From: Arenibacter arenosicollis
GTDB lineage: Bacteria > Bacteroidota > Bacteroidia > Flavobacteriales > Flavobacteriaceae
Assembly: GCF_014397245.1 (NCBI RefSeq)
Contig: NZ_JACLHY010000003.1
Coordinates: 62,001-126,000 of the forward strand
Length of the DNA stretch: 64,000 nucleotides
Direction: 5' to 3'
Positions 55,396 to 63,737 of this stretch are shown here, one piece after another; position 1 is the stretch's first letter; each line of letters opens with the position of its first letter. Under the pieces are notes generated by a model. It saw only the letters and a program-made list of their open reading frames with translations. It did no database searches and was not told the origin of the DNA. The translations under genes were made by a program, and so were the position numbers.

Positions 55396-55849
55396 AACGG
55401 TCGGTCGCATCCTGAAAATTGAAACCTTACTAAGTACATGGGGCCTAATACTAACCGTCCTACTTCAGATAATTTGTCGTTTTACACCCTTCAACACCCC
55501 CCCTTGGACCGAGGAAGCTTCACGAATTTTCTTTATTTATGCCATGTCTTTTGCTGCAGGTCTGGCCATGAAAAATGAATTTTACGTCCATCTGGATATG
55601 TTCTACAATCGTTTCCCGGAAAGATTTAAAAAAATATTAAACTTGGCGATACCCATAGTTACTTTGGTCCTATTTTTAGTCATGGCAATTTATTCCGTGA
55701 AGTTCATTTTATTGGGGATACCGGAAAAATCGCCAAGTATGGGCTTTAATATGGGCATAGCCTTTTTTAGCATGCTTATAATGTCGACATCCATTAGCTA
55801 CTACCTCTGGAAAAAAATTAAAAGAACAATCAAAAATTCTAGACCATGA
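55385..55849 (+). CDS. TRAP transporter small membrane subunit (DctQ type)
   Basis: 154 residues from ATG 55385, overlapping the end of the DctP gene; upstream starts would lie deep inside it. Four membrane segments are evident (about 17-34, 47-63, 84-104, 122-142) with the conserved PPWTEEASRIFFIYAMSFAAG. Forms the membrane complex with DctM and uses a sodium or proton gradient. Confidence 0.9.
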   Translation: MLNKTVGRILKIETLLSTWGLILTVLLQIICRFTPFNTPPWTEEASRIFFIYAMSFAAGLAMKNEFYVHLDMFYNRFPERFKKILNLAIPIVTLVLFLVMAIYSVKFILLGIPEKSPSMGFNMGIAFFSMLIMSTSISYYLWKKIKRTIKNSRP

Positions 55850-57120
55850 TTTGGATACTCGTTATTGTTTTTATCGTTGGTCTAGTACTTCGCTTTCCTA
55901 TTGCCTTCGCACTTGGGCTTGCCTGTCTAAGCTATTTAATCGTCAAAGGGGTGCCTTTGATTATTGTCCCCATGAAAATGTACTCGGGCATAGATGTCTT
56001 TGTTCTACTTAGTGTCCCTGGGTTCATCTTGGCAGGCAACTTGATGAACCGAGGTGGGCTAACGGAAAAAATCATAAAATTCTGCAACCATCTTTTAGGG
56101 CACATTCGTGGAGGACTTTCGTTGGTTAACATAGGAGCTTCCATGCTCTTTGCCGGAATTTCGGGTACTGCCATTTCGGATACGGCCAGTATGGGATCTA
56201 TAATGATACCTGCTATGAAAAAAGAAGGATACGACACTGATTTTTCCTGTGCGGTTACCGCCGCCTCCTCAACAATTGGCCCTATAATTCCACCGAGTGT
56301 ACCCATGATCATTGCAGCCACCTTGAGCGGCTTGTCTGTTGGCAAGTTGTTTTTGGCCGGGGCGCTTCCTGGCTTGTTATTGGGGGTTGGACTGTTGTTT
56401 ACGGCTTATTTTATTTCCAAACGAAAAAAATATCCTAAACATAAACGCAGCAGTCTTAGGGATGTGGCACGCAGTTTTGTAGATACCTTTTGGTCGTTGT
56501 TGATGACCTTTATCATCCTTTATGGCATAGTAGGAGGCATCTTCACACCAACGGAGGCGTCAATTATTGCGGTGGTCTACGCCATGATCATTGGCAAATT
56601 CGTGTATAAGAAATTAAACTTAAAAAATACACAGGTCATTATCTTGGATAGTATGAAGACCTCGGCTTCACTAATGGTCTTGGTGGGTTTCGCCAACCTA
56701 TTTGGTTATATATTGATTACTGAGCAAATTCCACAGAACATATCCAATGAAATCCTGGGCTTCTCCGACAATAAATATGTGGTCTTGTTGCTGATCAATC
56801 TGTTATTGATCATAGTGGGCACCTTTATGGAGACTATTGCGGCCTTGCTTATACTTTTTCCAATCTTGTTAAAGGTAGCTGTTGCCGTGGATGTGGATCC
56901 TATTCACTTTGCAGTAATCGCCGTCTTGAATTTAATTATAGGACTGACCACTCCTCCTGTGGGGGTCTGTCTTTTTGTGGCATCGAGTATTGGGAAAATT
57001 TCCATTGGGGAGGTAAGCAAGGCCGGGCTACCTTTTCTGTTGGTAAGCTTTTTGGTGCTGATTTTGGTTACCTTATTTCCATGGTTCTCCTTAGCATTGC
57101 CGAACTTGTTTATCGATTGA
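55846..57120 (+). CDS. TRAP transporter large membrane subunit (DctM type)
   Basis: 424 residues, about 12 membrane segments. The start overlaps the DctQ stop by four bases (ATGA). Signature segments: FVLLSVPGFILAGNLMNRGG, GISGTAISDTASMGSIMIPA, STIGPIIPPSVPMIIAA and GLTTPPVGVCLFVASSIGK. It is the channel part of the P-Q-M transporter. Confidence 0.94.
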   Translation: MIWILVIVFIVGLVLRFPIAFALGLACLSYLIVKGVPLIIVPMKMYSGIDVFVLLSVPGFILAGNLMNRGGLTEKIIKFCNHLLGHIRGGLSLVNIGASMLFAGISGTAISDTASMGSIMIPAMKKEGYDTDFSCAVTAASSTIGPIIPPSVPMIIAATLSGLSVGKLFLAGALPGLLLGVGLLFTAYFISKRKKYPKHKRSSLRDVARSFVDTFWSLLMTFIILYGIVGGIFTPTEASIIAVVYAMIIGKFVYKKLNLKNTQVIILDSMKTSASLMVLVGFANLFGYILITEQIPQNISNEILGFSDNKYVVLLLINLLLIIVGTFMETIAALLILFPILLKVAVAVDVDPIHFAVIAVLNLIIGLTTPPVGVCLFVASSIGKISIGEVSKAGLPFLLVSFLVLILVTLFPWFSLALPNLFID

Positions 57121-57276
57121 TTTGTGAACAGTCCATTAAGGATAAGCCCTGTTTTGAAATTGCAGGAAAATTAATAATTCAAGCCCCTTTAAGAAACATA
57201 AAAAATTTACAAAGGATAATTTCTTAGTCGGTTGTTATCTAAAACTTATAAATTAGTATACTTAAAATTTAAGCCT

Positions 57277-58320
57277 ATGAAACCTATAAATACAGCCTTA
57301 TGCTCTTTTGGAATGAGTGGAGTCGTTTTTCACGCACCATTCATTGATGTACATCCCGGATTTAATTTATACGGGGTTTGGGAAAGAACAAAAAATAATG
57401 CCCAAGCCAAATATCCTAATGTAAAAACCTTCCGCCGCTTGGAAGATATGTTGGCAGATAATAATATAGAATTGGTAGTAGTGAATACACCAAGTGTAAC
57501 GCATTACGATTTTACCAAACAGGCTATAAATTCAGGGAAAAACGTAATTGTAGAAAAACCTTTTACGGCTACCGTGGCACAAGCGGAAGAATTGATCCAA
57601 TTGGCCAAGGAGAAAAAAGTAACACTTTCTGTGTATCACAATAGAAGATATGACAGTGATTTTAAGACGATAAAAAAAGTAATGGATGAAGGCTGGCTAG
57701 GAAATATTGTAGAGGCAGAGATCCATTATGATCGCTATGACCCAGTTCTCAGTTACAAAATACACAAAGAAACCCCAACAGCTGCAGTCGGAGGTTTATA
57801 CGACCTGGGCTCTCATTTAATTGATCAGGCATTGGTTTTGTTTGGCATGCCAAATGCCATATATGCCGATATGGACACCTTTCGCCCCAATTCCAAAGTA
57901 GAGGATTATTTTGATGTAAAGTTGATTTATAATACACACCGGGTAACATTAAAATCCAGTTATTATGTTCGTGAGGTTTTACCGGGAAACATACTGCACG
58001 GAACCAAAGGCTCGTTTATAAAATCCAAAGCCGATGTACAGGAGGCTGCCCTGCAGGCAGGAAAAATACCAGGTACACAGGACTGGGGTGCAGAATTGGA
58101 TAAAGAAAAAGGATTGTTGCATACGGAGAAGGATGGTAAAATTATCAGGGAATACGTCCCTACTTTAAATGGAGACTATATGGCGTATTACGAAGGTATC
58201 TACCAAGCTTTAAGAAATAATAAGTCGGTCCCAGTATCGGCAACAGATGGCATGAACGTGATAAAAGTAATTGAGGCGGCAATTAAAAGCAACAAGGAAA
58301 AGAGGGTCCTAGAATTATAG
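57277..58320 (+). CDS. Gfo/Idh/MocA-family oxidoreductase
   Basis: 347-residue cytoplasmic dehydrogenase from ATG 57277. It has a Rossmann fold (INTALCSFGMSGVVFHAPF), the block LVVVNTPSVTHYDFTKQAI and the full catalytic motif EKPF (GKNVIVEKPFTATV). The C-terminal domain includes YDLGSHLIDQAL with the conserved aspartate and histidine. It oxidizes or reduces a sugar or sugar acid with NAD(P). It lies between the TRAP genes (156 bp away) and uxaB (320 bp away), so it is probably part of uronate metabolism; the exact substrate is unknown. Confidence 0.9.
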   Translation: MKPINTALCSFGMSGVVFHAPFIDVHPGFNLYGVWERTKNNAQAKYPNVKTFRRLEDMLADNNIELVVVNTPSVTHYDFTKQAINSGKNVIVEKPFTATVAQAEELIQLAKEKKVTLSVYHNRRYDSDFKTIKKVMDEGWLGNIVEAEIHYDRYDPVLSYKIHKETPTAAVGGLYDLGSHLIDQALVLFGMPNAIYADMDTFRPNSKVEDYFDVKLIYNTHRVTLKSSYYVREVLPGNILHGTKGSFIKSKADVQEAALQAGKIPGTQDWGAELDKEKGLLHTEKDGKIIREYVPTLNGDYMAYYEGIYQALRNNKSVPVSATDGMNVIKVIEAAIKSNKEKRVLEL

Positions 58321-58509
58321 ATAGGGACAAATTCATAAATTTTGATTCAAGTCATTTGCAGTCTCTGGAAAAACCCTGGTGTTGAAAACGACCATCAATT
58401 CATGTAGACCGTTGGTATAAGGGAAGGGCCTCAAGCTGAATACCTTATATTTTCTTGACTCGTATCACCTTCAATCAAAATAAAAACATAGGAACCAGGA
58501 TCGAAAAAA

Positions 58510-58539
58510 TTGGATATAAAATAAATTATACTACATTTG
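58510..58539 (+). promoter_or_regulatory. Promoter of uxaB-uxaA
   Basis: TTGG (58510-58513), an 18-base spacer and TACATTTG (58532-58539) fit the Bacteroidota -33/-7 pattern TTTG...TAnnTTTG. The LacI operator follows directly at the expected transcription start. Confidence 0.7.
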
Positions 58540-58553
58540 TGCAATCGATTACA
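58540..58553. promoter_or_regulatory. LacI-type operator at the uxaB promoter
   Basis: TGCAATCGATTACA, with perfect palindromic centre AATCGATT and a central CG as usual for LacI-family operators. It is identical, in the same orientation relative to the downstream gene, to the site upstream of the lacI-type gene (62927-62940). It lies directly after the -7 element, where a bound repressor would block transcription. Confidence 0.75.
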
Positions 58554-58640
58554 TTATTGCATTGGGACGCACCTAAAAGCTCATAGGCGCATCCCATAGG
58601 AAAATCGGTTTATGCCATAATAACATTATACAAAAGTAAT

Positions 58641-60086
58641 ATGCAACCATTAAACAGAAAAAACACCAATTTAGAGTCGACCCCACCAATTAAGATCGTA
58701 CAATTTGGAGAAGGAAACTTTTTAAGGGCATTTGTGGATTATGCTTTCCAAAGATTAAACCAGGAAGCTAATTTTGATGCTGGAATAGCGGTGGTCCAAC
58801 CTATTGAAAGAGGTTTGGTGAAAATGCTTAATGATCAAGACGGACTTTATACCCTGTTTTTGAAAGGAATTCAGAAGGGTAAGGAAATTCAGCATAAAGA
58901 GCTTATTACCAATATTGTAAAAGGAATTGATCCTTACAGCAATTTCAAGGAATACTTAAGTTTGGCCAAGGAAGAGGCCCTGCAGTTCATTATTTCCAAT
59001 ACTACGGAAGCCGGTATTGCCTATGTTGCCACTGATACTTTGGACATGCAGCCACCAAGTTCATTTCCGGCTAAATTAACGGTACTATTGTATGAACGTT
59101 TTAAGCATTTTAAAGGTGATGCCAATAAAGGCCTAACTATAATTCCTTGTGAGCTGATAAATCATAATTCGGACACCCTAAAGGAAATAATATTGAAGTA
59201 CTCCGATGATTGGAAACTGGGGGAAGACTTTAAAAAATGGCTAACCACACATTCCACATTCCATAACACCCTGGTAGATCGTATAGTACCGGGATACCCA
59301 AAGGATGAAATTGAGGATTACAATGCCCAACTATCCTATAAGGACAATTTAATTGTAGCTGCAGAAACATTTTTACTTTGGACCATTGAAGGGGATGAGC
59401 AACTTAAAGAAAAATTACCCTTCCATAAAACAGATCTGGATGTTAAGATTGTAAAGGACATGCAGCCCTATAGAACTAGGAAGGTCCGAATATTAAACGG
59501 TGCACATACCTCAATGGTTCCTTTTTCTATTTTATATGGAAACACCACGGTAAAGCAAACCGTAGACAACGACTTTACCGGCCCGTTTGTGAACAATGCC
59601 ATTTTTAATGAAATTAATCCCACACTTCCAATGGCCAAGGAAGAACTGGACAGCTTTGCGGAAGAGGTTTTGGACCGATTTAGAAATCCGTTTATTATTC
59701 ATAACTTATCCAGTATTGCGTTAAATTCAATTTCAAAATTTAAGGTAAGGGTATTGCCAAGTTTATTGGATTACATAGACATACATAAAAAGATACCTAC
59801 CAACTTAACCTTCTCTTTTGCTGCGCTAATACGTTTTTATAAAGGAACCTGGAAAGGTGAGAATTTACCGGTTAATGATAGTGATGAAATAGTGGAAGCA
59901 TTTGCCCAAATCTGGAAATCCAGTAATTATTTGGAAATCGCTAAAAGAACCTTGAGCAACACATCATATTGGGGGGAGGATTTAACCCAGGTTGAAAATC
60001 TTACCGAAGCAGTTGCCCTAGCCTTGGAAGAAATTGATACGAATGGTATTGAAATGGGTTTTGCCAATTACAGTAACAGGTTTTAA
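58641..60086 (+). CDS. uxaB: Tagaturonate reductase (altronate oxidoreductase)
   Basis: 481-residue cytoplasmic enzyme of the mannitol-dehydrogenase/UxaB family, converting D-tagaturonate to D-altronate with NADH in galacturonate breakdown. It starts near IKIVQFGEGNFLRAFVDY, the nucleotide-binding segment of UxaB. It contains TTEAGIAY and IPCELINHNSDTLKEI, and NTLVDRIVPGYP in the middle. The catalytic block is around RKVRILNGAHTSMVPFSIL. It is first in the operon with uxaA (34 bases apart) and carries promoter and LacI operator directly upstream. A uronate isomerase (uxaC) is not in the window. Confidence 0.94.
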   Translation: MQPLNRKNTNLESTPPIKIVQFGEGNFLRAFVDYAFQRLNQEANFDAGIAVVQPIERGLVKMLNDQDGLYTLFLKGIQKGKEIQHKELITNIVKGIDPYSNFKEYLSLAKEEALQFIISNTTEAGIAYVATDTLDMQPPSSFPAKLTVLLYERFKHFKGDANKGLTIIPCELINHNSDTLKEIILKYSDDWKLGEDFKKWLTTHSTFHNTLVDRIVPGYPKDEIEDYNAQLSYKDNLIVAAETFLLWTIEGDEQLKEKLPFHKTDLDVKIVKDMQPYRTRKVRILNGAHTSMVPFSILYGNTTVKQTVDNDFTGPFVNNAIFNEINPTLPMAKEELDSFAEEVLDRFRNPFIIHNLSSIALNSISKFKVRVLPSLLDYIDIHKKIPTNLTFSFAALIRFYKGTWKGENLPVNDSDEIVEAFAQIWKSSNYLEIAKRTLSNTSYWGEDLTQVENLTEAVALALEEIDTNGIEMGFANYSNRF

Positions 60087-60120
60087 ACCATTAGAGTAAA
60101 AATAATTAGAGTTTGATAAA

Positions 60121-61731
60121 ATGAAAAGTAAAATTATAAAGGTAAATTCATCGGACAATGTTGCCGTTGCTTTGGTTAATTTAAAGGCGGGGGAAGTAAT
60201 TACATTTGAAGGTGAGGAAATTACTGTATTATCCGATATAAAATCGAAGCATAAAATTGCCTTGCAAAAATTTGAATCCGGAGATCGCATTATTATGTAC
60301 AGTGTTCTCGTGGGAAGCGCCAATGGCATTATAGAAAAAGGAGATGTTTTAACCACTGAAAATGTAAAACACCAAAGTGAAAAAGTACATGGAAAAACCG
60401 AAACCATTGGTTGGACCGCTCCCAATGTAGAAAAATGGAAAGACAAAACATTTCTTGGCTATCACAGGGAAGACGGACAGGTAGGTACCGAAAACGTATG
60501 GCTATTTTTCCCTTTGGTTTTTTGTGAAAACAGAAACATAGAAATATTAAAGGAAGTCTTTGAAAAAGAGCTTTTGAAACAAAAAGTAAATCCACACCAA
60601 ATGTTACTTCGTTCCTTGGTGAACAACACTGCGGAAGAAGCTTCGGTAGAAAACAATTCCAGTAATGTATTTGACAATATTGATGTAAAATTTATAACCC
60701 ACCCAGGGGGATGTGGTGGTATAAGGCAAGATTCTGAAAGTTTGGCCAAATTATTGGCGGGCTACGTAAACAACCCCAATGTTGCAGGAGCAACGGTATT
60801 GAGTTTGGGTTGCCAAAACCTGCAAATAAGTGTTTTTAACGATGCCTTAAAATCCATTAATCCCAACTTAAATAAACCTATTCTTATTTTTGAGCAACAA
60901 CAAATGGGTACAGTGGATGAAATGTTATCCACCATTGTCAAAGAGTCCTTTGAAGCCATAAAAAAGGCAAATAATGCAGAGCGTAAACCTGCTCCATTGT
61001 CCAAATTACGAGTTGGCTTGGAATGTGGGGGATCGGATGGATTTTCAGGGATATCCGCAAATCCAACCTTAGGGGCTGTTTCAGATTTGTTGGCTGCCCT
61101 GAATGGTACTGCCATACTATCAGAATTTCCGGAACTATGTGGCGTAGAACAGGAATTGGTAAACAGATGTGTTGAAGACGATAAGGGCCAAAAATTTCTA
61201 AAGTTAATGAAGGCCTACGAAAAGTCTGTTGTAGATGCCGGTTCTGGTTTTGATATGAATCCTTCGCCAGGAAATATTAAGGACGGCTTAATTACCGATG
61301 CCATGAAATCTGCAGGAGCTGCCAAGAAAGGAGGTACCTCCCCCATTCAAGATGTACTGGATTATGGCGAATACATTACCAAACCAGGTCTTAATTTATT
61401 GTGTACTCCCGGAAACGATGTGGAAAGTACAACGGCCATGGTAGGTTCAGGAGCCAACGTTGTCTTATTTACAACAGGATTGGGAACACCTACAGGAAAT
61501 CCTATTGCTCCTATTATAAAAGTATCTTCCAATACGGAACTAATGGAAAGAATGCCCGACATAATTGATATTGAAACGGGAGCGGTAATACGAGGTGAAA
61601 AAACCATCGAAGAAATGGCAGGAGAAATGTTGGACTTTATAATCGAAGTGGCCAGTGGAAAAATTCAGACCAAAGCCAAATTATTAAATCAAAATGATTT
61701 TATTCCATGGCGTAGAGGAGTGTCTTTATAA
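60121..61731 (+). CDS. uxaA: Altronate dehydratase
   Basis: 536-residue cytoplasmic dehydratase producing 2-keto-3-deoxygluconate from altronate. The N-terminal about 90 residues form a SAF domain (NVAVALVNLKAGEVITFEGE). The UxaA core follows with GYHREDGQVGTENVWLFFP, THPGGCGGIRQDSESLAKL, VLSLGCQNLQISVF, LRVGLECGGSDGFSGISANP and GSGANVVLFTTGLGTPTGNP. Cysteines in these blocks are of the kind that hold iron in the family. It is second in the uxaBA operon and is followed by a convergent LacI gene. Confidence 0.95.
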   Translation: MKSKIIKVNSSDNVAVALVNLKAGEVITFEGEEITVLSDIKSKHKIALQKFESGDRIIMYSVLVGSANGIIEKGDVLTTENVKHQSEKVHGKTETIGWTAPNVEKWKDKTFLGYHREDGQVGTENVWLFFPLVFCENRNIEILKEVFEKELLKQKVNPHQMLLRSLVNNTAEEASVENNSSNVFDNIDVKFITHPGGCGGIRQDSESLAKLLAGYVNNPNVAGATVLSLGCQNLQISVFNDALKSINPNLNKPILIFEQQQMGTVDEMLSTIVKESFEAIKKANNAERKPAPLSKLRVGLECGGSDGFSGISANPTLGAVSDLLAALNGTAILSEFPELCGVEQELVNRCVEDDKGQKFLKLMKAYEKSVVDAGSGFDMNPSPGNIKDGLITDAMKSAGAAKKGGTSPIQDVLDYGEYITKPGLNLLCTPGNDVESTTAMVGSGANVVLFTTGLGTPTGNPIAPIIKVSSNTELMERMPDIIDIETGAVIRGEKTIEEMAGEMLDFIIEVASGKIQTKAKLLNQNDFIPWRRGVSL

Positions 61732-61767
61732 TATTTTTTGGACTATTGCCCTAATTATTAAATAATG

Positions 61768-61803
61768 GAAGGTTGAAGAATTGAAATAATTCCTTTAACC
61801 TTC
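61768..61803. terminator. Bidirectional hairpin between uxaA and the lacI-type gene
   Basis: GAAGGTT (61768-61774) pairs with AACCTTC (61797-61803), with an inner GAATT/AATTC pairing. It sits between the convergent stops, overlapping the last bases of the regulator gene. T-runs are short, so this is a moderate call. Confidence 0.5.
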
Positions 61804-62832
61804 TTTATGTTTTAACGAGGATTTTCTAATAATCAGCTGGGGTGTCAACACCACGTTTTTGGTTATTTTAATGTCCCCAGTATTGCTTACTTCTTCCAAA
61901 AAAACCTGAGCGGCGGTTCTTCCCATTTCCAGCGGAAATTGATCAACAGTCGTAATGGTCGTAAGTTCCATAAATCTGGTAAAGGGTTCATTGGAAAAAC
62001 CTACAACGCAAATATCCTCGGGAATATTAAGTCCACTTTCCTTAATTTCCTGAATAGCTCCCAAAGCAGCAAAATCGCTGGAAGAAAATATAGCGTCTGG
62101 TGGTGTTTCCATATCCAAAAGTAACCGCGCGGCTCTTCTACCATCAAGAACGTTACTCTGTGTCTCAATGACTAAGCTTTCATCAAAATCAATTCCATTA
62201 TCGGACAAGGCCTGCTTATAACCCAAATATCTATTCCTAAATATTTCAAAGTTCCGATCGTTGGACAAATGTGCTATACGCTTGCAACCTTGGTCCAACA
62301 AATGTTTGGTAGCCTCGTAACCACCTTTAAAATCATTTATGGTTACAGAACTGATACCTTTTATATCTTTCTTCCTATCAAAAAAGACCAATGGCGTTTT
62401 TTTATTTTTTAGAAGTTTATTAAACCCCTTATTTTCCTCCAGATTGGCATTGGAAATAGACATTAGTATGCCATCCACTTGTACATTTACAAGCGAATTT
62501 ATTTTTTCGTTCTCTATATTTTCCTGGTTGTGGGTCTGACAGATTATTACGTGGTAACCCTTGGGGTACAATTCTTCTTCAATACCACGTATAACCGATG
62601 AAAAGAAATTACTATCTATTCTAGGAACAATGACGCCTACATTATAACTCTTGCCGCTTTTAAGGGCCAAAGCCAACTTGTTCTGCTCATAATTCATTTC
62701 CAAGGCAGTCTCCAGGACCAGCTTGCGCGTATTTATACTTATTTTGGGATTATTGTTTAAAGCCCTAGAGACGGTTGCAGCTGTGAGACCTAGTTTTGCC
62801 GCTATGTCATATATGGTCGTTTTCTTTTTCAT
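61795..62832 (-). CDS. LacI-family transcriptional repressor of uronate genes
   Basis: 345 residues. The N-terminal HTH and hinge are classical (TIYDIAAKLGLTAATVSRALNNNP, then a minor-groove hinge region near ALEMNYEQNKLALALKSG). The rest is a periplasmic-binding-protein-like sensor domain (NVGVIVPRIDSNFFSSVIRGIEEEL, DAIFSSSDFAALGAIQE, VVGFSNEPFTRFMELTTITT). The operator found at uxaB also lies upstream of this gene, so it probably represses both. The inducer is likely an intermediate such as a uronate, tagaturonate, altronate or KDG, which is inference. Confidence 0.93.
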   Translation of the reverse strand: MKKKTTIYDIAAKLGLTAATVSRALNNNPKISINTRKLVLETALEMNYEQNKLALALKSGKSYNVGVIVPRIDSNFFSSVIRGIEEELYPKGYHVIICQTHNQENIENEKINSLVNVQVDGILMSISNANLEENKGFNKLLKNKKTPLVFFDRKKDIKGISSVTINDFKGGYEATKHLLDQGCKRIAHLSNDRNFEIFRNRYLGYKQALSDNGIDFDESLVIETQSNVLDGRRAARLLLDMETPPDAIFSSSDFAALGAIQEIKESGLNIPEDICVVGFSNEPFTRFMELTTITTVDQFPLEMGRTAAQVFLEEVSNTGDIKITKNVVLTPQLIIRKSSLKHKEG

Positions 62833-62900
62833 GAATTATCTAACTTGGTTCTTATAACAGTTAGCCTCTGCGTAAATAGCATATTCAGATTTATTCTTTA

Positions 62901-62940
62901 CAAGTATACTATTTTATCTAATCAATTGTAATCGATTGCA
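62901..62940 (-). promoter_or_regulatory. Promoter and autoregulatory operator of the lacI-type gene
   Basis: On the minus strand TATACTTG (62901-62908) resembles the -7 element. A suitable distance upstream the -33 position falls inside TGCAATCGATTACA (62927-62940), the same 14 bp as at uxaB. A repressor bound there would cover the -33 region and autoregulate the gene. Confidence 0.6.
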
Positions 62941-63032
62941 TATTAATCTGAAAGAATATTTTGATAACGCCTGGTTTGCTGGGTCTTAGATAAAATTGTC
63001 CATAACTAACTTGATGGTAGTACACACCCCTA

Positions 63033-63737
63033 CTACAAGTACTTTTCCACAAAATCCTCCTTGAAGGCACGCCCAATAGGCACATATGTTTCTTGGTCAA
63101 AAAAGATACGGTTGCCCGATACTTTCTCGATTTGTCTTGTATTAACAATATAGGATTTATGTACCTGTGTAAATTGATCCGTCGGCAAGGTCTGCAGCCA
63201 ATATCGTAAGGAATGGGAGGTTAAATGTTTTCTGTCAGTAGTATAAATTTCGGTGTAGTCCGCTTCAGATTGGATATAAAAAATATCTGCAAGGGCAATT
63301 TTAAGATGCTCGTAGCCCGACTTAATGAAAATTACCTCTGGAACTGTCTTCCTTTCCACCTCCTTTTCTATGGAAGACCTTTGTAAATTAGGCGCCGGAA
63401 TCTTGGAAACGGCCATTACAAAGCGTTCAAAAGAAAATGGCTTTAACAAATAATCCAACACATGGTATTCATAACTTTCCAGTGCGTATTCTGAGAAGGC
63501 AGTTGTTAATATTACATGAGGTTTCTTGTTCAGGGCCTTTAAAAAATCCATTCCCGAAATCTTGGGCAAATGAATATCCAAAAAAATAAGGTCTACCTCT
63601 TCGGCTTTTAGATAATCCATGGCTTTGAGGGCATCTGCAAAAGTAGCCTTGAGCTCCAAACTCTTCATTTCACCTATATACTTTTGTAGTACACGCTGTG
63701 CGGGAGGTTGGTCCTCTATGATGATGCAACGGATCAT
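63033..63737 (-). CDS. LytTR-type response regulator
   Basis: 234 residues. The receiver domain (1-120) has phosphoacceptor D54 in LIFLDIHLPKISG, switch threonine in VILTTAFSEYALESYE and the conserved lysine in YLLKPFSFERF. The LytTR DNA-binding domain (about 135-234) includes FIKSGYEHLKIALADIFYIQSE, DRKHLTSHSL and THVHKSYIVN-like TQVHKSYIVNTRQIEKV. Its start overlaps the sensor kinase stop by four bases. Targets are not visible in the window. Confidence 0.94.
   Translation of the reverse strand: MIRCIIIEDQPPAQRVLQKYIGEMKSLELKATFADALKAMDYLKAEEVDLIFLDIHLPKISGMDFLKALNKKPHVILTTAFSEYALESYEYHVLDYLLKPFSFERFVMAVSKIPAPNLQRSSIEKEVERKTVPEVIFIKSGYEHLKIALADIFYIQSEADYTEIYTTDRKHLTSHSLRYWLQTLPTDQFTQVHKSYIVNTRQIEKVSGNRIFFDQETYVPIGRAFKEDFVEKYL

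Larger units (their letters stand above)
58321..58640. other. Intergenic region with the uxaB promoter and LacI-type operator
   Basis: The upstream half shows nothing recognisable. The lower half holds the promoter (58510-58539) and the 14-bp operator (58540-58553), both listed separately, then a leader of about 87 bases before uxaB. Confidence 0.6.
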
